Shown: positions 53,890 to 62,689, numbered from the stretch's first letter. The stretch: DNA of 64,000 bases from an uncultured Desulfosarcina sp. (GCF_963668215.1 NZ_OY764190.1:1488001-1552000), one strand, 5' to 3'. Notes: generated by a model from the letters alone, not told the origin. Made by a program: numbers and translations.

Positions 53890-54196
53890 CTGACCGCCTC
53901 CTAATGTATAGCCATAGTATAGCCATAGTAATCGGAATGGTCAAAAATTATTTTTGATGGCTTCCCAAAAAGTCGTAAAACACAAGGTGGAGCCATTCCG
54001 GCGTATGCCGGAGTCCAGTCATTTCAATGTGTTCTATAGGGATACCGGATCAAGTCCGGCATGAAGAGTCTGTGGCTTTTTGCGAGACTGTTAAAATCAG
54101 AACAGGGTGCAATCCACCCTGTTCGCTATCGATTACTGGATTTAGATCATACCATAAAGGTTCGAAAGTATAATTTGCTTTACGGTGACTTGTTTT
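53890..54196. other. Intergenic region with small palindromes upstream of mazEF
   Basis: 307 bases. It contains the duplicated TATAGCCATAGTA (53906-53928), CCGG-centred inverted repeats around 53998-54060 (TCCGGCGTATGCCGGA and a related CCGGATCAAGTCCGG), and AACAGGGTG/CACCCTGTT (54101-54123). The segment TTTTTGCGAGACTGT (54077-54091) resembles one at 37036-37048. These look like short dispersed repeats. No coding sequence was seen. Confidence 0.5.
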
Positions 54197-54463
54197 TCAG
54201 TCCTGCGCAGTCCGCTCCTGGGCCTGGCGGATCAAATCCACCAGGCTGGCGACCTTGGCGGGCGGGGTTCGATGGGCGGACAGCGCCTCGAAGGCCTCCG
54301 GGGACAGGCAGGCCTGCATATGGGCCACCACGTCAAAACGCTCCCACCAGCAGTCGAACACCTTGAAGCAGGGCGCGTTTCCCTCTTCACAGATCTTGCA
54401 ATAACCGAAGGAGACGTCGCCGCCCAGCCGTGGGCAGCGGCGCTCCAGCACATCCACATCCAT
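54197..54463 (-). CDS. Small cysteine-rich protein overlapping trpB
   Basis: 88 aa from the ATG at 54463, which overlaps the trpB TGA (TGATG) and has AGGAG six bases upstream. The N-terminal half holds four cysteines in CPRLGGDVSFGYCKIC and a further one in APCFKVFDCWWERFD, so a zinc or iron-sulfur site is likely. The C-terminal half is helical. No family is recognised. Translational coupling to a TrpB2-type gene suggests a partner or accessory for it. Confidence 0.65.
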   Translation of the reverse strand: MDVDVLERRCPRLGGDVSFGYCKICEEGNAPCFKVFDCWWERFDVVAHMQACLSPEAFEALSAHRTPPAKVASLVDLIRQAQERTAQD

Positions 54464-55839
54464 CACCGGCTCCTGAGTGTCTCGGGCGTGGGGTAATTCT
54501 TGAGAATTTCGGTCGACTTTTCGATTTCGGAATCCTCCAGCGTAAAATCGGACAACTCGCCGGCAAGGAACTTTTCGTAGGCGCCCAGATCCAGCAGGCC
54601 GTGGCCGCTGAAACTGAACACGATGGTCTTCTCTTTTCCCTCTTCTTTGGCTTTGCGGGCCTCTTCCACCACCTGGGCGATGGCGCTGGTGGTTTCGGGC
54701 GCCGGAATGAATCCCTCGGTCCTGGCCCACAGGACGCCCGCCTCGTAGGCCGCCATCTGGCCGACGGATTTGGGCGTCAGCAGGCCTTCGTTGACCAACT
54801 GGCTGACAGTGGGCGCCATGCCGTGGTAGCGCAGGCCGCCGGCGTGGATGGGCGCGGGCACGAAATTGTGCCCCAGGCTGTGCATGGGCAGAAGCGGGGT
54901 GTAGCCGGCCGTGTCGCCGTGGTCATAGGCAAAAGGGGCCCGGGTCATGGTGGGGCAGGCTTTGGGCTCCACGGGATAGATCTCGATGGGTTTGCCGTTC
55001 ATTTTGTCGAGAACAAAAGGAAAGGAGAGTCCGGCGAAGTTGCTGCCCCCGCCGGCACAGCCGATGATGATGTCCGGGTAGTCACCGGCCATTTCAAACT
55101 GCTTTTTGGCTTCGAGTCCGATGATGGTCTGGTGCAGCATCACGTGGTTGAGCACGCTGCCCAGCGAATAGCGGGTCTTGCCGCTGGTGTCGCTCACCGC
55201 CGCTTCCACGGCTTCGGAGATGGCGATGCCCAGGCTGCCGGGCGTGTCGGGATCTTTTTCGAGGGCCTCGCGACCGGCCTTGGTCTCGCTGCTGGGCGAG
55301 GCAATGCAATGGCCGCCCCAGGTCTGCATCATGGCCTTGCGGTAAGGCTTCTGATCGAAGCTGATGCGCACCATGAACACTTTGCAGGTCAAGCCGTATT
55401 GGGCGCAGGCAAAGGACAGCGCGCTGCCCCACTGGCCGGCTCCGGTCTCGGTGGTAATGTTTTCGATGCCGAAAACCTTGTTGTAATAGGCCTGGGGTAC
55501 GGCGGTGTTGGGCTTGTGGCTGCCCGGCGGGCTCATGCCCTCGTTTTTGAAATAGATCTTTGCCGGTGTACCCAGCGCCTTCTCGAAGGCCGTGGCCCGG
55601 GTCAGGGGCGCCGGACGCCAGATGGAAAGAACGTCCAGAACCGCTTCGGGAATATCGATCCAGCGCTCGGTGCTGACCTCCTGTTCGATCAGGTTCATGG
55701 GGAAAACCGGCGCCAGCATATCGGGGCTCACGGGGTTTCCGTCGGGCCCTAAAGGCGGGTTCATCTTAATGTCCGCCAAAATGTTGTACCATTTTCTGGG
55801 AATCTCGTCCTTGGGCAGAATGAAGCTCTTGGTTTGCAT
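54463..55839 (-). CDS. trpB: Tryptophan synthase beta chain, TrpB2 type
   Basis: 458 aa from the ATG at 55839, with AAGGAGGACGTGC upstream. The PLP lysine is in [14 protein letters not shown], followed by [14 protein letters not shown] and [15 protein letters not shown], the phosphate loop. Length and the inserts in the N-terminal region are those of TrpB2, a group that often stands outside the trp operon and does not pair with TrpA. It converts indole and serine to tryptophan, or serves indole salvage. No other trp gene is nearby. It is divergent from the 56072 gene. Confidence 0.93.
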   Translation of the reverse strand: MQTKSFILPKDEIPRKWYNILADIKMNPPLGPDGNPVSPDMLAPVFPMNLIEQEVSTERWIDIPEAVLDVLSIWRPAPLTRATAFEKALGTPAKIYFKNEGMSPPGSHKPNTAVPQAYYNKVFGIENITTETGAGQWGSALSFACAQYGLTCKVFMVRISFDQKPYRKAMMQTWGGHCIASPSSETKAGREALEKDPDTPGSLGIAISEAVEAAVSDTSGKTRYSLGSVLNHVMLHQTIIGLEAKKQFEMAGDYPDIIIGCAGGGSNFAGLSFPFVLDKMNGKPIEIYPVEPKACPTMTRAPFAYDHGDTAGYTPLLPMHSLGHNFVPAPIHAGGLRYHGMAPTVSQLVNEGLLTPKSVGQMAAYEAGVLWARTEGFIPAPETTSAIAQVVEEARKAKEEGKEKTIVFSFSGHGLLDLGAYEKFLAGELSDFTLEDSEIEKSTEILKNYPTPETLRSR

Positions 55840-56071
55840 GCACGTCCTCCTTGATGATCGATAGAAAGTCCGGCGCCAAGCCGGAAAAAGCTGGCCACTG
55901 CAGCCGAAAATGGATACCCATACAAAAACGACCCTGGTTGTACGCCGCATCGCATGTTTCTGTCAATAGAAATACCAGCGCCAAATCATATGAAAAAACA
56001 GATAAAATGACCTTGACTGTTAATTTTTCGTACTGGTATTGTGAGCCTTTCAACGACAAACGGAGGACGCC

Positions 56072-56341
56072 ATGAATCGACGGGAGTTTTTCAAATACCT
56101 GCTGACCGGCATCCTGGCAACGGGTGCCATTGTATCGGCAACCGGCTGCATGGCACCGTTGGTGAGCGCCACGGCGAGGGACAAAAGTGCCGGCGATCCC
56201 TGGCAGTGTATGAATTGCGGCCATCTCACCCGCTCCAAGGAAGATCTTTCCGGAACCCGGTGCCCGCGCTGCACCCAGCGGATGCTCAAAAAAATAACTG
56301 AAGAAGAAATGGCTCTGGCCTTAAAGAAGCTGAACGCATGA
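56072..56341 (+). CDS. Exported small rubredoxin-like zinc-ribbon protein
   Basis: 89 aa; the ATG at 56072 has GGAGGAC upstream. The N terminus carries a twin-arginine motif (NRREFFK) followed by a hydrophobic segment and a candidate lipobox cysteine in SATGCMAP (C26). The mature domain has two CxxC pairs, CMNC and CPRC, resembling rubredoxin-like zinc ribbons. It could be a periplasmic redox or metal protein, but no partner is evident. The stop overlaps the next gene (ATGA). Confidence 0.7.
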   Translation: MNRREFFKYLLTGILATGAIVSATGCMAPLVSATARDKSAGDPWQCMNCGHLTRSKEDLSGTRCPRCTQRMLKKITEEEMALALKKLNA

Positions 56342-57357
56342 CCACTATAGACCCATCGGGGAAATCGACAACGTCTCCCCGCTTTCCGAACTGCACCGAA
56401 TTGAATCCGCCGTTTTTTCTCAAGCCGACCGGCGTCCAGACCGTTCTGGCCAGCGCCAAGTTTCGGACCATGGGGAAAAACCCCATGGTCGATGCCGCCC
56501 GTGAGGTGATTCTCACCACCACCGAAGGGGTGCGCCTGCTGGGTTATGTCAGCCGACAGCCCCATCCCCACAATAAGGGAATGGCCATTCTCATCCACGG
56601 TTGGGAAGGCAGTTCGAACTCGACCTACGTCCGCACCACCGGCCGCGCCCTTTACCGGCAAGGTTTCGACGTCTTCCGGCTGAACTTGCGCGACCACGGC
56701 CCCAGCCATCACCTCAACACCGGCCTCTTCTACGCGGTGCTGCTGGACGAAGTCTTCGACGCCCTGCGCCAGATCTGCACTGCAGAGGACGGCAAACCGG
56801 TTTTTCTGGCCGGCTTCTCATTGGGCGGCAACTTTGCATTGCGACTTGCCCGCAAATGCGCCCGGGAGCCCATTAAAAACCTGAAGCAGGTGGTCAGCAT
56901 CAGCCCGGTAATCGATCCGGACAAGGCCACCGACCGCATCGACAACACCCGGCTGATCCTGAAATACTTCCTAAAAAAGTGGCGCCGGTCCCTGTCTATC
57001 AAGCAGGGGCTCTATCCGGACCGCTACGATTTTTCCTCCCTGATGGATATCGACAACATTCGCGAAATGACCGAGCGGCTGCTGGCCCGTTACAGCGAGT
57101 ATGGCAGCGCTCGCGATTATTTCAAAGGCTATACCCTGCTCGACGGCGATCTTGCCACCATCGACGTACCCACCATCATCATCACCGCCAAAGACGACCC
57201 CATCATTCCTGTCGAGGATTTCTACCATCTGCACACCAGCGACGCCACCCGTCTGTTGGTCCAGCCCTATGGCGGACACAACGGTTTCCTGGAGGGATGG
57301 CGGTTGAACGGGTGGTATGAAAAGGTAATGGTGGAGGCATTTCAACGGGCCACCTGA
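56338..57357 (+). CDS. Alpha/beta-fold hydrolase (YheT-like)
   Basis: 339 aa; the ATG at 56338 overlaps the upstream stop. The nucleophile elbow GFSLGGNFALR, the oxyanion region HGWEGSSNSTY, the acid in DDPIIPVEDF and the catalytic histidine in GGHNGFLEG are all present. The YheT/Hydrolase-4 group acts on esters or lipids of unknown identity. Length is usual (about 330 aa). It forms a two-gene unit with the rubredoxin-like protein. Confidence 0.87.
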   Translation: MTTIDPSGKSTTSPRFPNCTELNPPFFLKPTGVQTVLASAKFRTMGKNPMVDAAREVILTTTEGVRLLGYVSRQPHPHNKGMAILIHGWEGSSNSTYVRTTGRALYRQGFDVFRLNLRDHGPSHHLNTGLFYAVLLDEVFDALRQICTAEDGKPVFLAGFSLGGNFALRLARKCAREPIKNLKQVVSISPVIDPDKATDRIDNTRLILKYFLKKWRRSLSIKQGLYPDRYDFSSLMDIDNIREMTERLLARYSEYGSARDYFKGYTLLDGDLATIDVPTIIITAKDDPIIPVEDFYHLHTSDATRLLVQPYGGHNGFLEGWRLNGWYEKVMVEAFQRAT

Positions 57358-57383
57358 AGCGCGTTCCGTTTTCAACCTTGTTA

Positions 57384-57548
57384 GGAGAAAGAGAGGAGGA
57401 TGAAATCCTCGCCCTATGCCGGGAGCATCTGGCGGCCTTCAAGGTGCCCAAGAAGGTGGTTTTCCTCGATGCACTCCCCAAAACGCCTACCGGAAAAATC
57501 CTGAAACGGGATATGTGGCAGACCTACAAAGGGTTGTTTTCGAAATAA
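57384..57548 (+). pseudogene. C-terminal stump of an acyl-CoA synthetase
   Basis: The frame from 57384 gives EILALCREHLAAFKVPKKVV, then FLDALPKTPTGKILKRDMWQ and ends in a TAA at 57546. This is unmistakably the last 54 residues of an AMP-dependent acyl-CoA synthetase, including the A10 lysine motif PKTPTGKILKR. The rest of the gene is missing; upstream sequence belongs to the hydrolase. It is not a copy of the intact synthetase at 50113, whose corresponding motif is PKTATGKIQKFKLRE. Confidence 0.8.
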
Positions 57549-57572
57549 GCGGCGTCCTTTTCATATGAATAT

Positions 57573-57717
57573 AGAAGCTATCTCAAAAATAAGATTGCGG
57601 TTCAAGATCAAGGCGGATTCGCGTTTCGAACCGCAGGCATATTAGCAATATGTTGAGGATTTGAAACGCGAATCCAACACCGATATTGGGCCGGAAGATA
57701 TTTTTGAGATGGCTTCT
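57573..57717. repeat. Giant intergenic hairpin element B
   Basis: AGAAGCTATCTCAAAAATA (57573-57591) pairs with TATTTTTGAGATGGCTTCT (57699-57717), one mismatch. Inner arms GGATTCGCGTTTC and GAAACGCGAATCC (57614-57675) also pair. The apex at 57631-57658, read on the minus strand, is CCTC-AAC-ATAT-TGCT-AATATGCCTGCGG and matches the apex of element A. The arm sequences of the two elements are unrelated. Confidence 0.85.
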
Positions 57718-57760
57718 AAAAAAGGGCCGGGCACAGCGCACTGTGCCCGGCCTTTTTTTT
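57718..57760. terminator. Bidirectional Rho-independent terminator
   Basis: AAAGGGCCGGGCACAG and CTGTGCCCGGCCTTTTTTTT form a 16-base perfect stem with a CGCA loop, directly beside element B. It should end transcripts of the minus-strand AIM24 gene (stop at 57850) or of the plus-strand hydrolase. Confidence 0.85.
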
Positions 57761-57849
57761 GTAAATTATCCTTGCCAACACCGGTATCATGATGGCGCTG
57801 GCCCACCGTCTTCTCTTCTCGTTTCTCGCTCAGCCTGCCGGGGGCAGCA

Positions 57850-58863
57850 CTAAAAACTGTTGTCCCCGTCCAGCAGTCCGCCGAGGGATCCCAGCAGGGA
57901 ACCTTCACCGCGGCTGCCGCCCTTTTGCGGTGCCGCCTGAAGCATGCGACCGGCCAGTCGCGAAAAAGGCAGGGACTGGAGCCATATCTTGCCCGGACCT
58001 TGGAGTGTGGCAAAAAAGAGCCCTTCGCCGCCGAACAGGGCCGTCTTGATGTTTCCGGCCTGGCGGATGTCATAATGCACGCTCTGTTCCAGGGCCACGA
58101 TGCAGCCGGTATCCACATCCAGAACCTCGCCCGACTGAAGCTGGCGTTCCACGACGGTACCGCCGGCGTGCACGAAAACCATGCCGTCGCCTTCCAACTT
58201 CTGCATGATGAAGCCCTCGCCGCCGAACAAACCAGTAAGAATTTTCTTCTGCATGTGGATTCCGATGGAAACGCCCTTGGCCGCACACAGGAAGCTGTCT
58301 TTCTGGCAGATCAGGCAGCCGTTGACGCTGGGCAGGGGCACGGGAATGATATTGCCCGGATAGGGAGCCCCGAAAGCCACATGGGCCTTTCCCTGTCCCG
58401 TGTGGGTGAATACCGTCATAAAGAGGCTTTCACCGGTAATCAGCCGTTTGCCGGCGCCCATCAGCTTATCCATGAATCCCCCTCCGCCACCGGAAGGCGC
58501 CGATCCGTCACCGAAAACGGTCTGCATGTCAACGTCGCTGCCTTTGTACATCATGGCGCCGGCTTCGGCCACGGCACTTTCGCCGGGGTCCAGTTCCACT
58601 TCCACAAACTGCATCTCGGCGCCGAAAATCTTAAAGTCGATTTCGTCGGCTCCCGATCGGGCTGCGGCGGCGGGAACCGGCGGTGCCGGTACCGGCACCC
58701 CGGATGCCGGATTGAGTTCGGCGATGCTGGCAATGGGCTGCCAGTCGGCAAATCCATCCCGCCAGGCATGGCCGTTGGGGTTCTGCCGGGCCTGGGCCAC
58801 GGCCTGAGCAAGATCCAGGGGGCCTACCTGATTACCGTCAACGCTCAAATACCATTGGGTCAT
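57850..58863 (-). CDS. GYF_2-domain plus AIM24/TIGR00266-family protein
   Basis: 337 aa from the ATG at 58863, with AGGAGGAATGC upstream. Residues 1-50 form a GYF_2-like domain (WYLSVDGNQVGPLDLAQAVA, then AWRDGFADWQPI). After a proline/alanine linker, residues from about 75 onward form the AIM24 beta-roll (TIGR00266), with repeated FGGEG motifs (FGGEGFIMQKLEGDGMVFVH, ALFGGEGLFFATLQGPG). AIM24 proteins lack a known activity. An N-terminal GYF_2 plus AIM24 fusion may tether it to a proline-rich partner, such as the proline-rich DUF533 protein encoded just upstream. Confidence 0.82.
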   Translation of the reverse strand: MTQWYLSVDGNQVGPLDLAQAVAQARQNPNGHAWRDGFADWQPIASIAELNPASGVPVPAPPVPAAAARSGADEIDFKIFGAEMQFVEVELDPGESAVAEAGAMMYKGSDVDMQTVFGDGSAPSGGGGGFMDKLMGAGKRLITGESLFMTVFTHTGQGKAHVAFGAPYPGNIIPVPLPSVNGCLICQKDSFLCAAKGVSIGIHMQKKILTGLFGGEGFIMQKLEGDGMVFVHAGGTVVERQLQSGEVLDVDTGCIVALEQSVHYDIRQAGNIKTALFGGEGLFFATLQGPGKIWLQSLPFSRLAGRMLQAAPQKGGSRGEGSLLGSLGGLLDGDNSF

Positions 58864-58876
58864 GTTGCATTCCTCC

Positions 58877-59524
58877 TTATTCGAGTTCCAGACTTCGCTC
58901 GATTTGCTCCACCGTTTGGCCGTCAAGATTCATCCTGCCGGCCAAAGCTTCCATGTACTGCCGCTCTTCTTGTGTATCCACCTCGATGGCCATCAGCGAA
59001 ACGGTGTAGACCTGGCGGGCCAGCTCCGGTGAATGGACGCCTGCGACAATGGTGTCCAGATCCGCCGGAGAAAACAATTCCCGGGTGACAAAGGCCTGCT
59101 CCTCGGGTGACAGGTCGACGGTCCGCAGCCGCTCCAGAATCGCGTTGCGCTCCGTTTCGTCGATGGTGCCATCGGCATTGGCGGCGGCGATCATGGCCCG
59201 AATCAGAAGCACCGCGTCCGTGTCGTCGGACGCTTGGACGGCAGATGGCAAAGGGGGCGGCGCAGCGGCCTTGCCCGGCATGGGAGGCGGCGGAGGCGCT
59301 GTCGACGGGCCGCGCGGCGTCGGCGGGGGCGGTGGGGGTGCGCCGGGCGGCAGGGGCGATGCGCCGGCATTTTTGGGTTTGTTCACGAAATGCTCAACCG
59401 CCTCCATGGCGACTCCCAAGGCGCCGAGGGCCACGCCGCCGGACACCAGACTGCCGATACCACCGCGCCTGCCGCGGGTACTGCTGCGAATCAGGCCACC
59501 GAGAAGTTTTTCCGGATTAAACAT
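58877..59524 (-). CDS. DUF533/TerB-like protein with long proline-rich linker
   Basis: 215 aa from the ATG at 59524, with AGGGAGAAC upstream. The N terminus has a glycine-rich putative membrane-associated helix (GGIGSLVSGGVALGALGVAM). A linker of about 45 residues is dominated by runs of proline (PPGAPPPPPPTPRG, TAPPPPPMPG). A TerB-like helical domain from about 100 to 210 (AMIAAANADGTIDETERNAI) follows. It precedes the GYF_2-AIM24 gene by 13 bases. Polyproline tracts are ligands for GYF domains, so the two proteins may bind each other. Confidence 0.8.
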   Translation of the reverse strand: MFNPEKLLGGLIRSSTRGRRGGIGSLVSGGVALGALGVAMEAVEHFVNKPKNAGASPLPPGAPPPPPPTPRGPSTAPPPPPMPGKAAAPPPLPSAVQASDDTDAVLLIRAMIAAANADGTIDETERNAILERLRTVDLSPEEQAFVTRELFSPADLDTIVAGVHSPELARQVYTVSLMAIEVDTQEERQYMEALAGRMNLDGQTVEQIERSLELE

Positions 59525-59723
59525 AATGGTTCTCCCTTTTTGCATGGTCCGATGCAGGTTTCACTCAAATTCTGAATGAGGGGCGGCGGGCTGTCAAGGA
59601 GATTTTGGCTGTCCTGCCGGACCGTTGTTTTAGAATTGCAAGGTGTGGTATCCTCATCAAAACCGCTATCGGCAAGGCAGCCGGAAGGTACGCGTTCACG
59701 GGGTTGAAACGCTCGGACGGTAT

Positions 59724-59825
59724 GCGTTTACAGGGTGCCGTAGATGCAAGGCGCCGGGCATGCAGACGTACCCTTTCGTACTTCAAATGCCCGGGAACAC
59801 CGCAGATGCGGTGCCCTGTGAACGC
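59724..59825. repeat. Long imperfect hairpin element C
   Basis: GCGTTTACAGGGTGCC (59724-59739) and GGTGCCCTGTGAACGC (59810-59825) pair imperfectly. Inner blocks GCCGGGCAT and ATGCCCGGG pair as well, around an apex GTACCCTTTCGTAC. The nested-arm plan resembles elements A and B, but the apex is different. It lies 34 bases before trmO. Confidence 0.6.
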
Positions 59826-59859
59826 CGGCATGGAAACGGGCAGCTCGTAAAGGAGGACA

Positions 59860-60579
59860 ATGAAAACGGATTTCACTTTTCATCCCATCGGCGTGATCCG
59901 TTCATGCTTCACCGAAAAATTCGGCATTCCCCGCCAGCCGGGGCTGGTGCCCGCGGCCCGGGCCACACTGGAGGTCTTCTCGCCCTATGATCGCGATGAA
60001 GCCTTCAGGGATCTGGATGCGTTTTCTCACCTGTGGGTGATTTTTGTCTTCCACGGAATCCCGGCGGGAAAATGGCGCCCGACGGTTCGCCCGCCTCGCC
60101 TGGGAGGCAACCGGCGAACCGGCGTCTTTGCCACCCGCTCCGGATTTCGCCCCAATCCCATCGGCATGTCCGCCGCAACACTGGAGAGCATTTGCCGTAA
60201 GGACGGCAAACTGACGCTGGAACTGTCCGGCGTCGACCTGCTGGATCGGACGCCGGTGCTGGACATCAAGCCGTACCTGCCCTATGCCGATGCCCCTTCC
60301 GGGGCGTTCGGCGGATTCGCCGACCGGCCGCCTGAAAAAAACCTCCCGGTTGCCTGCTGCCCCGCGGCAAAAAAATCCCTTGCGGACCTGGAAAAAACGC
60401 ACCCCGGTTTCGGGGAATTGCTCGAGCAGGTGCTGGGGGCCGATCCCCGGCCAGCTTACGTGGAACAGCACACCGACCGGGAGGAGTTCGGCCTTCGTCT
60501 ATACAACGTCAATGTACGCTGGCGGGTAGACGATAAAGAAATTATCGTGCAGGCGGTCGAAATCGACACAAAAAATTGA
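59860..60579 (+). CDS. trmO: tRNA (adenine(37)-N6)-methyltransferase TrmO (TsaA/YaeB family)
   Basis: 239 aa; AAAGGAGGA just before the ATG at 59860. The TsaA-like beta-barrel is recognised by FHPIGVIRSCFTEKFGIPRQ, then DAFSHLWVIFVFHG, GVFATRSGFRPNPIGMSAAT, and DIKPYLPYADAP. It methylates N6-threonylcarbamoyladenosine 37 of tRNA-Thr(GGU) using SAM. The C-terminal domain is complete. It is a single gene convergent with the response regulator. Confidence 0.92.
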   Translation: MKTDFTFHPIGVIRSCFTEKFGIPRQPGLVPAARATLEVFSPYDRDEAFRDLDAFSHLWVIFVFHGIPAGKWRPTVRPPRLGGNRRTGVFATRSGFRPNPIGMSAATLESICRKDGKLTLELSGVDLLDRTPVLDIKPYLPYADAPSGAFGGFADRPPEKNLPVACCPAAKKSLADLEKTHPGFGELLEQVLGADPRPAYVEQHTDREEFGLRLYNVNVRWRVDDKEIIVQAVEIDTKN

Positions 60580-60645
60580 CAGGCACGGTTCGGGCGGAAT
60601 CGGGAATGCGGACACGGGCAAGGCTGCCGGAATCATCCTGCGAGC

Positions 60646-61221
60646 CTATTCGATGCCGATCTCTTTTTTGGCGGCAGCGGCACATTCGGGACAATAGGTA
60701 GAGGTCGGGGATATCCCCGCCTTTTCCCAAATGTATTGCTCTACCGTCATCCATTTTCCGGTGCCCGGCTCCCGGCCGCTGTCATCACGGATTTTTTTAC
60801 AGACACAGCAGACGGGCAGCATCGTTTCGTACAGCCTGAGCTTGCGCTTCAGTTCCAGGCGCTCGAAATAGCGGGACACCCGCAGCTTCATCTCGTCGGG
60901 TTCGCAGGGTTTGAGCAGATAATCGTCAGCATCCAGCCTGAGGGCGTCGATGGCCGACTCCATATCCCCATAACCGGTGAGAATGAGGACCATGGTTTCC
61001 GGATTATTCGCCTTGGCGGTCTTTAGCACATCGATGCCGTCGACCCGGTCCATCACCAGGTCCGTTATCACCATATCGAAATGGCCGTTTTCCATCAGTT
61101 CGATGGCTCGCTCCCCGCTCTTTGCCGGTGTAACGTCGTAGCCGCTGCTCTCGAGATCCTTGCCGATGCCGGTCAGAATGAATGGATCGTCGTCGACCAG
61201 CAGGATGCGATAGTTGCGCAT
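60646..61221 (-). CDS. Response regulator with C-terminal cysteine motif
   Basis: 191 aa; the ATG at 61221 lies two bases from the ksgA stop. The receiver covers residues 1-120 (LLVDDDPFILTGIGKDLE, phosphoacceptor D in VITDLVMDRVDGID, lysine in LLKPCEP). The C-terminal 60 residues contain CCVCKKIRDD and YCPECAAAAKK, a zinc- or iron-sulfur-like cysteine set seen in a known group of short response regulators. No DNA-binding domain is present. It is the last gene of the ptsI-smpB-DUF2062-ksgA run, with an unclear link to it. Confidence 0.85.
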   Translation of the reverse strand: MRNYRILLVDDDPFILTGIGKDLESSGYDVTPAKSGERAIELMENGHFDMVITDLVMDRVDGIDVLKTAKANNPETMVLILTGYGDMESAIDALRLDADDYLLKPCEPDEMKLRVSRYFERLELKRKLRLYETMLPVCCVCKKIRDDSGREPGTGKWMTVEQYIWEKAGISPTSTYCPECAAAAKKEIGIE

Positions 61222-61222
61222 G

Positions 61223-62089
61223 TTAAAGGCCCTTTTCCACTGTGCGAAGATGGTTGCCGATGGTATTGCTCAAGCGGACGAATCCTGGCACGCTAAGCGT
61301 TTCCGCCCGTCGTATGGGATCGATTTGCGCTTCGGTCAGCAGCCGTTCGCAAGTCGCTGCATCCAGCTTCAAATCGCTTTGCGCCAGCGCGTTGCGCAAG
61401 GTTTTTCTCCGCTTGCCGAAAGCGGCTTTGATCACCCGGAACAGGAGCCTCTCGTCATCGGCACCAACCGCCGGCGGATCGGAGAAACGAATGCCGATAA
61501 CCGTGGAGTCGACCTTGGGGGCCGGAAAAAAGAGGGATGCCCGCACCGGCATCAAAACCTGCGTTTGCGCGCAATACCCCAGCATTACGGACAGGCGGCC
61601 ATAGTCCCTCGATCCGGGTTCTGCGCAGATGCGCTGGGCCATCTCTTTCTGGAGCATGAGCACCGCCCGGTCCACACAGCCTCTGGCGTGGATCAACTGC
61701 ACGACGACCTGGGATGAAATATTGTAGGGCAGGTTGCCCATCACCACCAGCGGCCGGCCGGCATCCCGGTGGACGGCGGCGAGGTCCACGCGCAGAATGT
61801 CCGCCTCCCGGATTTCGACGTTGTGGATGTCGGCGGCCATCAACTCGGTGTGCAGCAGGTCGATGATGCGGCCATCCTTGTCCACGGCAATGACCCGATG
61901 GGCGGCTTTGGCCGCCGGGACGGTGATGGCCCCCAGGCCGGGTCCGATCTCCAGCACCACGTCGTCGCTGTTCAGACCGGCTTTTTCGACAATGGCCCGG
62001 GCCAGATTGGGGTCGTTGAGAAAATTCTGGCCCAGCTGCTTTTTGGCCCGGATGTTCCAGGCGGTAAGCAATGCCCGCGGCGAAGTCAC
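61223..62089 (-). CDS. ksgA: 16S rRNA (adenine1518/1519-N6)-dimethyltransferase KsgA
   Basis: 288 aa from a GTG at 62089, with GGAG eight bases upstream; the longer reading runs into the DUF2062 gene. Motifs are KKQLGQNFLNDPNLA, SAM motif I VLEIGPGLGAITV and motif IV NLPYNISSQVV. It dimethylates two adenines in helix 45 of 16S rRNA in late small-subunit assembly. The start overlaps the DUF2062 stop by four bases. Confidence 0.95.
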   Translation of the reverse strand: MTSPRALLTAWNIRAKKQLGQNFLNDPNLARAIVEKAGLNSDDVVLEIGPGLGAITVPAAKAAHRVIAVDKDGRIIDLLHTELMAADIHNVEIREADILRVDLAAVHRDAGRPLVVMGNLPYNISSQVVVQLIHARGCVDRAVLMLQKEMAQRICAEPGSRDYGRLSVMLGYCAQTQVLMPVRASLFFPAPKVDSTVIGIRFSDPPAVGADDERLLFRVIKAAFGKRRKTLRNALAQSDLKLDAATCERLLTEAQIDPIRRAETLSVPGFVRLSNTIGNHLRTVEKGL

Positions 62090-62610
62090 GACCCGGCTCC
62101 CGGCCCTGCGGCGTTTTTCTTGTGACGGGACTGGCGCCGGATAGAGATAAAACCGCGCAGGGTCAAGAAATAGGCCGCCACACCCAGCACAGCGCCGATC
62201 ACGGCGCCGCCGACCATCATGGCCGTGGCCACCTCGACCCCCAGTTCCATCAACTGGGAAAACGAGTCGAAAGCGATGCTGTCCAGGGTGGCCTGGTAGC
62301 GCAGCAGGACACATCCCACTTTGTAATTGACGTAATAAACCAACGGTATGGTCAATGGGTTGCTCAACCAGGTGCCCAGAAACGCCGCCGATTTGCTTCC
62401 CCGAACAATGAAGGCCAGACAAACGGCGACAAGGGTTTGAAACGGAATGATGGGCAGGGTGGAAACAAAAATGCCCACCGCCATTCCCAAAGCAAGGTGA
62501 TGCGGGTTGCCCTCCAGCTGGCGCAGCCTGACCAGCATCTGGACGAACCGGGCCCTGGGCCCCGTAAACACCGGGGGCTTTTTTTTATAAGGGATGCGCG
62601 TTGATTTCAT
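62086..62610 (-). CDS. DUF2062-domain membrane protein
   Basis: 174 aa from the ATG at 62610 (weak ribosome binding site; an ATG at 62682 is an alternative). DUF2062 features are NPHHLALGMAVGIFVSTLPI, then FLGTWLSNPLTIPLVYY. Three or four membrane segments are predicted, with a basic cytoplasmic tail (RRQSRHKKN). The family function is unknown. Two of the five genes in the run are translational (smpB, ksgA). Confidence 0.85.
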   Translation of the reverse strand: MKSTRIPYKKKPPVFTGPRARFVQMLVRLRQLEGNPHHLALGMAVGIFVSTLPIIPFQTLVAVCLAFIVRGSKSAAFLGTWLSNPLTIPLVYYVNYKVGCVLLRYQATLDSIAFDSFSQLMELGVEVATAMMVGGAVIGAVLGVAAYFLTLRGFISIRRQSRHKKNAAGPGAGS

Positions 62611-62689
62611 GGCCGCCAGAGGCGCTCCAACGGGCGAGGCCCGGTACACGCTGCGGACCGCGATACCGGGGATGCCCTTCATTTCGACG

